Positions 33,031 through 45,090 of a DNA stretch of 64,000 nt are shown here, in pieces (positions within the stretch are counted from its first letter, which is position 1; the number at the start of each line of letters is the position of its first letter). The notes under the pieces were generated by a model. It was not told the DNA's origin. It worked only from the letters and a program-made list of their open reading frames with translations, and did not search any database. The DNA comes from Plantago major (lineage: Eukaryota; Streptophyta; Magnoliopsida; Lamiales; Plantaginaceae), in contig CM048841.1 of the NCBI GenBank assembly GCA_026545765.1, positions 64,927,354-64,991,353 of the forward strand. Reading direction: 5' to 3'. Position numbers and translations under genes: made by a program.

Positions 33031-36000
33031 CTAAAAAGTCGAGTTAATCAAGAACCACCAGTATACACATACCCTCGTCCTCGTACCAGCTGGAGTAGGA
33101 TCATACCAGTCAACATCAAACAGAAAGGTTCTTTTCAAAGGCAAACCGGAATATTCAAGCCGCACGATTCGCTTCAGCTTCCCGTAGAAATCATACAAAT
33201 CAGATAGATCTTGCCCACTAACACGTACCCCTGAATTGCTTGTGGCCATGCTCGTGTTAGATTCAACCGTGTGGAACCTAAGGCCATTGACTATGTACGA
33301 TGAGAATGTGGAGACCTTTCTGTCTAGTCCCTCGGCTAGAGCTACTAAGTAAGGAGATGTGATGCTGTTGACAGGATCTCGGACATACTCCTTGAACCAA
33401 GGTGGAAATTCTGTTTCCAACTTCGCTTCAAGTTGTGACTCAATCTCATCATCTGCCAATATTGGATTCTTCTCCAGACAACGCTCTTTGAACTCCCTAT
33501 GGACACGATTGGTATGCATGATTAGTTAACTAGTAGTTAGATATTCAAATTCATGAAGCCCCTAGTAAGAAAGCTACTCACCCAGCAAATTTCACCCTAA
33601 ATTCATCAACTTCAGTATAGTTCGAGAGGACATAATACTGGGCTGCCAACATTTCCCTATCATTCAGCCATGATGTATTTTTCTTCCCCATAGGTCTCCC
33701 TGAGACCCTAAAAACAGAAATAGCATCATCATCATCCTCTTGAACTTCGAATGTGTCTGCGTTTTGAGACGGCCTAGATGCCTTTGTGGGAACGTGGTCT
33801 CCAAAGTAATAGGAGCAGAAGGTTCCAGCTTCCTCTCGCACGTATGCATTGGCCATCGATCCCTCAGGCCTACCTTTGTTGCTGACATACCTCTTCAATT
33901 TTCCCAAGTACCTGCAATGCATATACTTTTGGGTAATATAATGTGACTTTGGAAAATTCATACATTTGAAGTGAATGATTGTCTTCATATATTACACACC
34001 TCTCGAATGGATACATCCATCGATACTGAACCGGTCCAGCAAGCCTCGCTTCGTGTGGGAGGTGGACTGGCAAGTGCTCCATAGAATCAAAGAAGCTCGG
34101 TGGGAAGATACGCTCGAGCTTGCACAGAATCAATGGTATGTTGCTTTCAAGGTTTGCTAACACTTGATCATCAACCACCCTTGTGCATAAATTCTTGAAA
34201 AATAAGCTCAGCTCGGTGAGAGCGATCCATACAGGTTTAGGTAGCAGTTCTCGAAATGCAACCGGGAGAAGCCGCTCCATAAACACATGACAATCGTGGC
34301 TCTTCATTCCATACATCTTCGTCTTCTTCAAATCCACACACCGGCCCAACTTTGAGGCATAATTGTCGGGGAACTTCAATCCCCTAACCCAATCAAACAG
34401 TTTGTTCCTAGATTCAGTATCAATCGTGTAGCATGCCTTGGGCCACTGCCCCTTCTCATTCTGCGTTGTCAACTCAGGCCTTTTACACCATGTATCCAAC
34501 TCGGCTCTAGATTTAACGTGATCCTTTGTCTTTCCGGGAATGTTACAAATCGTATTGAAGCAGTTCTCGAACACATTCTTTTCAATGTGCATGAAATCCA
34601 ACATGTGACGTATAAGAAGACTGCTCCAATAAGGAAAGTCCCAGAAGATGCTTCTCTTCTTCCATCCACATTTGTTCTCAATTTTCTTGTTATGCTTCTC
34701 CCACCCAAGTTCAATCACTTTCATAAGACCCAACCTATCAATCTCCGCAAGTATCTGTGCACCAGTAAGTTGTCTCGGAGGGCCTTTATTCTCTACTTTG
34801 TTTTTCAAGAATTGAGTCTTGTTCTTCCTAAACGGATGGTTCCTTGGTAGAAACCTATGATGACAGTCAAACCAAGATTCTTTCCCGCTCTCCTTCAGTC
34901 TGAATTCATCAGTGTCCTCCAAACAATGTGGACAAGCATGAAAATCCACAATTTTCCTTCCAGATAGCATGGAGTACGCAGGAAAATCACTCACGGTCCA
35001 CAGTAGTGCTGCTCTGAAGGTAAAGTTCTTCTTCGTTGACACATCATATGCAGGGATACCATTTTCCCACAACTCAATCAGCTCCTTGATTAAGGGCTGC
35101 AAGAACACATCCAGCTTTTGTCCTAGATCAGCTGGCCCGGGCACCAACGCAGTCAAGAACATGAACGGTTCCTTCATGCACTCACCGGGGGGCAGGTTAT
35201 ACGGTGTCAGCATGACTGGCCAACAAGAGTACTTCCGGTCACTTCCAAACGGGTTAAAACCATCCGTACAAAGCCCCAAACGTACATTTCTAGACTCTGC
35301 TGCAAACTCCGGATATGTCTTGTCGAACTCTTTCCATGACGGTGAGTTTGATGGGTGCTCCATTCTACCCACTGTATCCGCCTCCCTTACTCTCACCTTG
35401 TGCCACCGCATTTTATCAGCACAAGCACTTGAAGCGTACAACCTCTTCAAACGAGGTGCTATAGGGAAGTACCACATTTTCTTATGTGGGAGATTTTTCT
35501 TCTGGCGTTTCTTTGAAGCCCCCTCCTTGTAACGCTTATAGCGGTCCTTACCACAAAACTTGCACTTCTGTAGATCTACATCCTCCCCCCAATAGATCAT
35601 GCACATATCCGGACAACAGTCTATGGTTACCATAGGCAACCCCAACCCCCGCATCTTTTTCTTCGCTCGGTAAAAGTTGGTGGGTACTAGGTTTGGTTCA
35701 GGGCAACAGTTGTACGGTGTTATTGAAGCTCACTTCAGATTGGCCACCCTCGGCCTTACAACTCATTAGCCGAGACAACAAAGACAACTCAGTGTGCTTC
35801 TGACACCCCGGCCAGATTGGCTTCTTTGATGATTCCAACAAGTCAAAGAACACCTGATCCTCGGGATTCGATGGCTCCTCCACATCCCGATCGGTGTCCA
35901 TGAACTCTGGACCCGCAACATCATACACCATTTGCTCAATCCTCTCATGATCAGGATTAGCATCAGATGTAGACGTATTTTCAGTACTACCCATCACATT

Positions 36001-36312
36001 TTGCTTCCTTCTTTTACGCTTAGGAATACTCCCATAGTCCATGAACGGTATTGATTCCTCACCATGATAACACCATACCTCATACTCAGCTACGAACCCC
36101 TTACGTTTCAAGTGCTCGACTACCGTTCTAGGAGGCAAAAATTGTCTATTCCTACATTTGTTCGCATTGCAAGGGCACTTCATCATCCCTCGACTCAAAC
36201 AAGTAGTCTGTGTAAGTGCAAAAGCAATGAAGGCTTCAACCCCTTCCACAAAACTAGATTCAATTCTGCCATTAACAGTGCGACGGTACATCCATGAACG
36301 ATCGGGATTCAT
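33031..36312 (-). pseudogene. TNP2-like CACTA transposase, one frameshift
   Basis: This is the catalytic transposase of the CACTA element, which cuts and joins the transposon ends. Starting at the ATG at 36312 it shows the N-terminal transposase-associated domain (DRSWMY, CPCNANKCRN). A frameshift at about 35700 (a run of three C) ends that frame, and the protein continues in the next frame through the large TNP2 core: DCCPDMCMIYWGED, GLCTDGFNPFG, CWPVMLTPYNLPP, DFHACPHCLEDT, DFMHIEKNVFEN and SHDCHVFMERLLP. Introns at about 33912-33999 and 33497-33581 lead to the C-terminal domains, with YLGKLKRYVSNKGRPEGS and then FLFDVDWYDPTP (DUF4218/DUF4216-type). It stops at 33031. Apart from the one-base frameshift, the sequence is well kept. 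Confidence 0.88.
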
Positions 36313-37059
36313 AATTCAACAATTAACCTGCGTCTCAATTTATTAGATTTATAACATTTATACCATTACGTATTTAGTTTCATTACAATTACAATTACAT
36401 TTTTAATTATGATATGTTAACAATTGGTAATGAATTACATGCATTTTACGATTACAATTCAATTTTCTATTAGTTAAACTTCCAATATCTATTAACATTA
36501 CAAATTGTAGATGAAAATATTATTGATTGTTTTTATGTTAATACTCCAAAATTATATTAAAATCACCAAAATCACCAAATTGTCTCCAAATACACAATTA
36601 AATCTTCATAATCCTAGTACGTATACGAAAATAGCTAAGTAAATACCCTACATACTTACAATCATACTAACATCATACTAGCAATCCAATTTCACAATAA
36701 ATATATCAATTGCACATCTCAAAGCTAACCCAATACGTAATATAAGCTAAATTATCCACTACATACTTCCTATAAACATACAATTGATCAAACTAGTCGA
36801 AATTAATAAAATCCCCAAATTTTAAAAAGTAAGGGTTTTAGCCAAAATACCTTCAATTTCGGGAAAAATAGCGGATGAAAGTTGAAATTGATGCACAAGC
36901 CGAGCTCCTTGTCCGGCGAACTTCGAAACGAGTCCAAGATTGGCCGGAATCGTCGAGATTTGGCTGAAAATGAAAAGGGGCGAATTTGAGAAGAGAGGAA
37001 GAAAGAAAGAAAGTAGAAGGAAAATGAGGAAGAAAGGGCAAGGCTGCCCGCTGTATTGG
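36313..37059 (-). other. 5' region of the CACTA transposase gene
   Basis: Non-coding, AT-rich between 36320 and 36840, then more GC-rich. It probably holds the promoter and first untranslated exon of the TNP2 gene. Confidence 0.4.
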
Positions 37060-37262
37060 CTTTTTAGGGACGGATAGCTATCCGTCCCTAAATAAGTCCC
37101 TATTTAGGGACGGATAGCTATCCGTCCCTAAAAACAATTAATTTTTTTTAGTCAACTGTTTTAGGGACGGATAAAAAATCCGTCCCTATTTAAGGACGGA
37201 TTAGGGACGGATAGGCCTATCCGTCCCTAATCCATCCCTAAAGTCACCGATTCGTCCCTAAA
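37060..37262. repeat. Right subterminal repeats of the CACTA element
   Basis: TTAGGGACGGAT and ATCCGTCCCTAA recur about ten times, several as back-to-back pairs (for example TAGGGACGGATAGCTATCCG at 37067, itself an inverted repeat). Confidence 0.85.
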
Positions 37263-37284
37263 TCCGATTATTCTTGTAGTGAAT

Positions 37285-38662
37285 TTCAAGTCAAGTGAGA
37301 GGAGTAACCTCAATTGGTAACTCCAATAGGTTGGAGGGAACAAGAAAACAAGTCGACCAAGTCAAGGGGACTAAAGAGATCATGGAGCTAGGATATGTTT
37401 TCCCAAAGAAAATCCCACATCTCCAACCATCTCCGAAAAATAAGATTCGTTAAAATGATCTGTTGACAATTCGTCAACTATCTCAATAGGGGGAGAATGG
37501 TAGAGACTTTAGAGTTACTACAATTATTATATAATGCTTGAACTATAATTTAGCTATTATCATCGTCGTCTTCTCCTAAGTTGTCATCTAAAGAATGAAA
37601 CTAGTATCGATAAAAACAAAGCTCTGTTCGTTTGAGTTCGATTGAGCCTATATTATAGCTTGACAAAACTTTCGAGGCGAGTTCAACTAGTGAAAAGTTA
37701 GGCCCGAAAGTTCGCTGAGCCGCTCATTTATCAACAATAATCTTGGATTGCTCAGTCGGTGGCAAGAAAGATGGAGAAGAAGATGAAGTTATGCGACAGT
37801 TTCTGGGTTCTGTATAAAAATGGCAATTTGGCCTGCCCTGTCCGGTCAATGCCCGTTTGACTAAACCTGGTAGAACTGAACATAAATTTAGGCCCTCGGG
37901 CCTCCGGTATATATAGGTCTTAAAATTAATATATATGTTATATTATATATTTTTAACTATTTAAATGATTGTGAATTATCTATTTTTTAGTTAGGTATTG
38001 GTGAATTATGTTAGATACTACATGAAATATTAAAATATAATAAATAGAAATAATTATCTTCAAATCTTGAAATGAATAAAACCAAAATGGTTTTGACTTC
38101 TAGAAATAACTAAAGTTGAAGAGTTAATATTAAGTTAACTAGAAAAAAAAAACTAAAAAATTAAAATTCAAAAAAAACATTTTGCATTGATTCATGAAAA
38201 TTATTTAAGACATGTTGGTATTAGTTGTTAAAAATTGTTATACTCAGGTTCAACATAAAGGAGAAATTATAGCACAACATTTAATTTCATAAAGTGGAGG
38301 GAGCAATGCATTAATGCTTGTTATTTATTTACAAGACATACAATGCGGCAGCAATACGTTTATACAATGATGATGCGAAAGTAGCTGTATTTATTATTTA
38401 GAGTATCAAACGGATGCATCAACATTGAGTTAAAATGTTGTAGCGAGAATCATCATGTTTACTTGAGATTGTCAATGAATTATGCTGCGTCATAATAGTA
38501 ATATTGCTGCAGCGTTGCTAACTGAGTTTCTTCACATACGTGATTTTTTTACAGTGTCCGGCCATGACTACTTAAACATAGTGGATGTCGGATTCGGGTG
38601 GATGATACATCATCTAAACTAGTCAATTTTTTATAGTGGATGTTGAATTTCAGTGGTTGTCG
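37285..38662. other. Intergenic sequence, no gene seen
   Basis: A purine tract AGGGGGAGAATGG at 37489-37501 resembles a retrotransposon polypurine tract, but nothing recognisable adjoins it. The stretch 38300-38560 has ATGCTGCGTC and GTTGCTGC sequences related to the repeat at 28.7 kb. Confidence 0.3.
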
Positions 38663-38800
38663 GATTTCAGTAGTGCCTAAGGTTGTCGTCAGATTCCGGT
38701 GTGCCTGAGGTGGTCTCCGAATTCCGGTGTTCCTGAGGTGGTCGCCGGATTCCGGTGTGCCTAGGCCGGATTCCGGTGCTGGCTGCCGGATTCAGGTCAA
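38663..38800. repeat. 28-bp minisatellite with GATTCCGGTG core
   Basis: Four to five units of 21-29 bp start GATTCCGGTG or AATTCCGGTG, followed by TGCCTGAGGTGGTC. The open frame through it on the minus strand is low-complexity and not a gene. Confidence 0.7.
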
Positions 38801-39347
38801 TGGAGGAGATAGAATATATTTTTTTATAATGAATTGAAGTAATTGATTTACTATAATCAAATAACATTTAATAATAAAAGATGTTTATTTTATTATATTG
38901 CGACATAGCGCAACGCTATTATGCGACAGTGCGATGCCCCATCGCATAAATAATAACTAAATGGACGAGATTGAATCAAGAATTAATCTTTAAAGAAGTG
39001 TACTATTGTTAGTACAATGCGACAGTACTAAAATTAGCCATGCCCATTTTTCGATGAGGTTATATTAACAAGACACCATAAAAGAAAAATGAGACACATT
39101 AAACGTGACAGAGGAAATATTACTTAAACTCTTACAGTGAAACCGTGTCACATGTTGATTTGTCCCAATAAAATTTAAAAAAAACACTTATTCAGTTGTT
39201 TGTTCATTTTACAACTAGAAATGGTTCGCTGCGCTAAGTAGATTACATGACCATCTTTTACTATCTAAAATCAAACTACCCAAAAGTTGTTAACACACCA
39301 AATCAATTGGATTTTGACAAATTCAATTGATTTTGACCTACTATACA

Positions 39348-39661
39348 TGTAACGTCCCAAAGTTTCAGAATAAGTTTCAGTGAGTTTAAAGGGATTGAAA
39401 ACACTACTCGTACCAATAAGGTGCACCTTTCTTTTTGAGCATACATAAAAACTTCTGAGGAAAGCGTGCTTGCTCTTGAGAAATCTTATGATGAGTGACC
39501 AACTTGGGAAATCTCCAGGTGTGTGCACGAGTGAGGGCCAAATGCATGGGAAAGAACTTGTTTTAGTACAGTGGGGTTAGCATATCACCTGGAAAGCTGC
39601 CCATGGTAGTAGGGCCAGCCCAAAGGGTCGGGTCTCGATTCAAAGGGGATGGGGCCTTACA
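39348..39661 (+). mobile_element. Cassandra TRIM LTR with 5S rRNA-like sequence (314 bp)
   Basis: It starts TGTAACGTCCC and ends GGGGCCTTACA. Inside, 39450-39540 resembles plant 5S rRNA: AAGCGTGCTTG (start of the internal promoter), then GATGAGTGACC and TTGGGAA (C-box region), then GTGCACGAG. Cassandra elements are known for carrying 5S rRNA sequence and RNA polymerase III promoters in their LTRs. The flanking five bases (ATACA and ATGAA) match at three positions, so this may be a solo LTR with a decayed duplication. Several changes from 5S suggest that it is old. Confidence 0.75.
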
Positions 39662-39959
39662 ATGAAAAGAAAAATAAAAATATTTATCAACAAACTATCA
39701 TACGACAACTTCCATGCAACATCTGTTTCTTATTTCTTAACTTTCACTTTCACTCCATACATGTAGATAAATTTAATAAAATATGACTAACTGAGATTTT
39801 GAATTTTTGAAATATATGAATTTGGTTTTGCTCTTTGATTTTTGCACGTGTAACATGGACAAATATACTAGTATGGTTAAAAAATAAATATTAGCCTTAT
39901 TATATTATTTAATACACATGTATTAACACAATAATTAAATATTTTTTAACAAAGGTAGC

Positions 39960-41615
39960 TTTTTTTTTCCAAGTAATTGTTCAACTACAATGTCTCAAGT
40001 ACCAGATTATCCACACAAAAACCAACAGACAAAATACTAAATAGAAGTGTAATCTAGAATGGATTACAATCTCTCTGCAAGCTATTGTGGCTAAGACATC
40101 TACCTACAAATATTTGCACAACCCCATACAAGAGCAACACAACCCCATGCAAGAGCAGCTTGCAATCTCCTGAAAAAATACGCTGATTTCTTTCACACCA
40201 AATAACATATATAGATTAGTTTTGTAAACAGAACCTTGAAGACACGATTCGTTGCGGATTTACCTTTCACAGACTGGCAAATTACCGGAACCACATAATC
40301 CCAGGCACCAGTGAATCGAAAATTCCCCAGCCAACATAGTAAAGCCTGTCAAATTGTCTTCACATGAGCGCAATAAAAGAGTAAGTGATTCAATGTCTCG
40401 TCCTCATCCAAACAAAACACACAAACAAGATCAACTATAACACCAAACTTAAGCAAACGATCCTTAGCTGCAAGTCTTTTCCATAAGGCTAACCATAATA
40501 TAAACTTAGCCCGAGGAGTTGCTGCATTATTCAATACTAGTTCCTTCCAACCCATTCGAACTTCGGGAGGACGTAACAAACCATGGACTTTGGATGTAGT
40601 GAACCGAGATGAATTTAATTGTTGTTGCCATAAAGGAGTCATGTCAACCAACTCCCTACACTTCAAAACTTTCTTGATCAATAGGTATAACACATTTGCA
40701 GGTATTGCCATAGTCATGACAAACTGCTCTTCAATATAGTAGGCACGGATCCAATGAATCCAAAGCTTGTCAACTTTCATATCGAAGGCCCACAACAGTT
40801 TTAATATACGAGTTCTATTCCATTGGGTAAGAAGCATCAAGTTCCACCCCCCTAATCTAGGCCGGCAAATATTATCCCAAACAACTAGAGCTTTCTTACA
40901 ATCATTAACATTCCCAAACCAGTTGAACTTTCTACATATAGGCTCAACGGCCCTAAGTAGCTTTTTAGGGAAAAGAAAGAGTTGCCTCAAATCATTTTGG
41001 ATAGCATTAAGAACATTATGTATTACCCGTAATCTACCACCAAAACTTAAAAGTTAAAACCTTAGAAGTCCAATGCATAACCTTAACAATCATATTTTCC
41101 ATATAAGGTTGAAACTGAGTAGGAGACAACTGTTTAGTATTAAGAGTGACACCTAATAAATACTTTAAAGGAAGCACCCCTTCATGCAAATGAACAAAAA
41201 TAACAATCTCAACCCTCCAAGAAGGACTAACCCCTGAGAAATAAATCTGACTCTTCTGTAGATTAGCTACAAGGCCAGAGGTATTACTAAACTATCAAAC
41301 TTCACCATCAAAGCTCCCACAGAGGCTTGAGAACCCTTAGCAACAAATAATAAGTCATCTGCAAAGCTAAGATGGGTGATTTTCAGCAAAGCACATTTTG
41401 GATGATATGCAAAACGTGGATGGTCGTGCAAGCTATGCATAATCCTGTTCAAATATTTCACAAAAAGCACAAAGAGAAAGGGTGATATAGCCTCCAAGTA
41501 ACACATTGATCTGGAAAGCCAAAACGACGAAGTAACTACTCAGTAAACTCCCACTAGATAGAGGCATGCGCCTTCTGAAGATCCATCTTTATCATGCATC
41601 TAGGAGAGAAGTTTT
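39960..41615 (-). pseudogene. 5'-truncated LINE (L1-type) remnant
   Basis: On the minus strand, reverse-transcriptase sequence appears at 41267-41506 (SPFLFVLFVKYLNRIMH and HLSFADDLLFVAKG, the catalytic FADD block). After frame breaks, 40990-40349 holds the C-terminal part with KFNWFG, WDNICRPRLGGWNL and the zinc-binding RVT region (CVFCLDEDETLNHLLFYC). The endonuclease and most of the polymerase are missing. An A run on the minus strand at about 39961-39970 is the likely 3' tail. Several stops make it dead. Confidence 0.8.
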
Positions 41616-43344
41616 TCAACCATACTCCCTGATGATTTTAGTGCAAGAGTGGTGTTTTCAATTAATTAATAATGTTACAAGTTACAACGGGTTCAAATGT
41701 AATTCTACTTTCAAATTATTCGTATTTTTATTAAAAACTTCAAAATATTATTAAATTATTTTTATTAACTTCCAAAGTGTTAGTATTTAATACTCCATCC
41801 GTCCGACAACAAATGATAAATTTGTCTTTTCAGCATCTTCTTAAGTCGACTTTAACCATAAATTACTCTTAAGTTATATGCAAAATATATTTTAATAAAA
41901 ATTTATTTTAAAAGTTAAGTGCACTTTCATATATCTTATTAGATAGTATCTTTTAAATAATGTAAAAATAATCTGCGATCAAAATTAACATTTTAAAAAG
42001 TCTAATGTGATATACTAGTGATTACTGATTAGTAGTATTAATTAATTTTCATATTTGATGTTGAGTAATTGAGAAATCCAGCTCGTGGGAGTGCGAATGA
42101 TTTAGTCAACAAGATCTGATCTTCTCTAGTTCTCTTATCTACCTGTATTTATTCACTTTTTCACATATACTACTATAGTATTCATTTTAGTATATCTTTT
42201 TATGCGTGCACTGAAATTACATCTTCCAAAGTACCCTACACAGAAAAGCGAAATATTATCATATTACTACTTGATAAAAATTCAGTGATTGTTGTGTTGA
42301 TAATAATTGGCACTTTTCCTAATTCCACCGCACCGCATGAAAAGAATGGATTATAAAGCTAGCTAAAGCATAGTAACAGTTTGCAAATAGTATTATATTA
42401 CTACTATTATTATATATATTCTCCGTCATCACATGTTATGGTTATTGATTAATGCTGCAGCCTCCATATGGTGCATATATTCACTACATTTTAGTTGGCC
42501 GAAATATATTAAATTATTTTCACACGAAGATTCGATTCCACTGTCGGTTACAATATTTAGTGGAGTTGTTTTTGGTTGGCAAATTCATATTTACCTAAAC
42601 AAGATCACAAAGTCTCACGACATACGTTTTTTGCCGCTCTTTTTTTCTTTCCGTAAAATATTTCTCTACTTTGTTGCAATTAACTACTTCTGCATTTTCG
42701 ACCTCATTTAATAATTTTTACTCAAACTAAAAATAGTAGATGATGTAAATGATTGGATCTTGGCCTTATCGGAGCGAACTAGGACCAATAAGCCTAGTCA
42801 AGATGTCTTCGACTTGCCAATTAATGCATACGGTAGGGTATACGTCTAGATCTACTACACAAAGTTTTTTTGATGTAATAGTAGATTCCATTCCACACAA
42901 CACTTTATATTGAATCGGATGGTGATTCATGACTTTGATACCCAGGTGATTGTTTAGAAATGGCAACCAAATAGAGATCAACGACCTCTAGTGTATAAGC
43001 CAGTTGAATAAACCCTAGAAACTAGCATTGTCGATAAGTAATACATTATAGAGTTTAATTAATATATTGATTAAATAATAAATGTGTACGCCGTGATTAT
43101 AATATCATCCCATAATGTTGAAGTTAGTATCAAGTAAAAAAATATATATATTTTTAAATGTTTGCTTATTGCGAATAGATATAACTAGTTAGGTTTTTTG
43201 GAATGAAATTAATACTATAATTTGTAAATGTAGACTCGCTTTTATAATACAACTTTGTGAGGGACTGTATATATAATATACGAGATCCACATTATATGTT
43301 TAATTATTATGTGTTTAATATACCTTTATTGTCTTTGGATCAAT
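41616..43344. other. Intergenic sequence with a Stowaway arm (about 41791-41980)
   Basis: CTCCATCCGTCCGACAAC followed by GACTTTAACCATAAATTACTCTTAAG is one arm of a Stowaway-type MITE. The opposite arm is decayed (around 41965-42000). Nothing else recognised on either strand. Confidence 0.4.
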
Positions 43345-44066
43345 GCTCTGTTCTCTTCAACTGCAATTTTCTGAACTGAACTGAACTGAACTGAAGAAAT
43401 TATTTTGTAATAATAATAACAATTATATGATGGTATATATGATCACAATTAAAAAAACATATTATTTTTGTCATCTTTCTCACACTTTGTCCTACTCTTT
43501 TTCTGTCACTTTACCTTTTTATTTATTATTGTATAACAAACTTTAAAACCAACTGCATGGAAAACAATATGAGAATGATAACTCGATTAAAACGAATTTT
43601 AATCATCGTACAAACTGTCTTTATCTATTTTTTTTTGAATCGGTGAAATTTATTACAACTTGAAAACGTTTACAAGAGCATGGACAATGTTCGGCAAATA
43701 AAATAATTAAAAGCTTAACCAAAATCACTAGTCCATAAACCATGCACAAGCTCGTGCCAACAACTTTACATCAACACTATTTCTTGTCCAAAACCTCTAG
43801 CCTTGTCCCATTTTTCAAACTGCTTCTTCAACTTTCATGTGAACCAGATTGTATGGTACTCTCAGGTTCCTGTAATTTCTTATCTTAACTCACATTTTAC
43901 GGTAGAAAAGAAGGGTAATTCAAATTGTAACTATGTTTTTTATTTCATTGATCTACTAAAAGTCGTATTAAAAAAAAGAAAGAAAAAAGTTGAAAATAAC
44001 TCAATTGGATAAATTTTCTTATTTTCCTCGTATAAAAGATCGGGTGTGTAAATAAATGATAAAATC

Positions 44067-44119
<53 letters not shown>

Positions 44120-44239
44120 ACTACTAACAACAACAACAACAACAACAACAATAACAACAACAACAACAACAATAATAATAATAATAATTTAATGAACTGA
44201 ACTGAACTGAATGAGTTTTCAGTTGAAGAGAACAGAGCC
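43345..44239. mobile_element. Non-autonomous DNA element with TIR GCTCTGTTCTCTTCAACTG (~895 bp)
   Basis: The first 19 bases, GCTCTGTTCTCTTCAACTG (43345-43363), occur as a perfect complement at the right end (44220-44238). CTGAA pentamer repeats lie just inside both ends (43371-43395 and 44196-44210). The flanks CAA and TAA could be a mutated 3-bp duplication. The interior is non-coding and holds a long triplet microsatellite. Confidence 0.7.
44066..44188 (+). repeat. Compound (TAA)n-(CAA)n-(TAA)n microsatellite
   Basis: There are about sixteen TAA units, a short CTA part, about fifteen CAA units with interruptions, and a final TAA block. It sits inside the element at 43345-44239. Confidence 0.9.
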
Positions 44240-45090
44240 TAAGTGCATTAGTAACCATATTATATTTGCATGCAAGTTAAAGATGTGCAGGTTGGTTGAC
44301 ATAGGATCATAGTCAACCTCATTTGGGTTATATATAGTCCAGTACTCTCTAGTTGATTATTTGTTATGGGTTTAGACCATTTTCATCGATCCGTTGCAAG
44401 TCTCTGCAACTGTCACGTAAATATTCACTTATGCAACTCTTTACTCCAACAGTTGAGACCAAAATTCATTTTCTTTTGCCATTTATTTCAAACTTACTTT
44501 TCACTTTCTTTTTCTCATACTTCATTCTTCATTTCATTGAAATGTTATTAATTAATTATAATAACATCAAATTAATTTAAAAAATTACATTACTTGAGCG
44601 GTCGTGGAGGAGCGGTTGCTCCCCACAACTCAAGAAGTCCCCCAGCGACGACTTCTTGAGTTACATTTTTTGGGCTGGGCCCCAACCACTTTTTTATTTT
44701 ATTTTCAATTTTTTTATTTTGAATTTTAAAAAATATAAAAATTATACCGACGTTCATATTTTTTCGAGATCTACAAATAAAGATCAGTGAAGATATATTT
44801 TCTCACACATCACAATTCATCTTTTTTATTAGTGATTTATGTTGTTCAGTTTTGTTGTTCGATTTAATAAAAAACACCATTTTCAACTCCAAATCTTCTA
44901 TAAATTTAAATATACATATATAACTATAAACAAAAATATCTTTTTTTAAAAATAAAAAAAAATAAAAAATTTGCCACGACCGCAGTCGCGACCGCCACCA
45001 CAGTGGAGGTGAGGTGGTCGTGGCGCACGGTCGCGCGGCGGCACGACCAAAAATTAGTCACCATAGTGTATGGTCTTATCCTTCTAATGA
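44240..45090. other. Possible non-autonomous element with GC-rich hairpins
   Basis: AT-rich sequence with two GC-rich patches. At 44627-44662 lies a perfect 13-bp stem (AACTCAAGAAGTC / GACTTCTTGAGTT) with a 10-base loop. At 44973-45050 GCCACGACC and GGTCGTGGC form another inverted pair in a CG-rich patch. GCATTAGTAACCATA near 44245 and its near complement around 45055-45075 could be terminal repeats. The class is unknown. Confidence 0.4.

Larger units (their letters stand above)
30407..37281 (-). mobile_element. CACTA (En/Spm) DNA transposon, 6875 bp, nearly complete
   Basis: The left end starts CACTACAAAA and the right end finishes TTCTTGTAGTG. Both are flanked by the 3-bp duplication AAT (30404-30406 and 37282-37284). 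Many copies of TAGGGACGGAT lie within 250 bp of each end, the usual subterminal repeats. Two transposase genes run on the minus strand: a TNP2-like gene and, after it, a TNP1/Ptta-like gene. A minisatellite lies in an intron of the second. Damage is slight (one frameshift, two stops), so the insertion is probably recent. Confidence 0.95.

Noticed and set aside
34969..35532. 187-residue plus-strand frame inside the CACTA element
   Set aside because: It lies antisense to the conserved transposase core and shows no family features.
39271..39528. Minus-strand frame of 85 residues
   Set aside because: It overlaps the Cassandra LTR and its 5S-like part; non-coding repeat.
39450..39540. Possible 5S rRNA gene
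   Set aside because: The similarity is partial and enclosed by TGTAAC/TTACA ends; it is the 5S-derived part of a Cassandra LTR.
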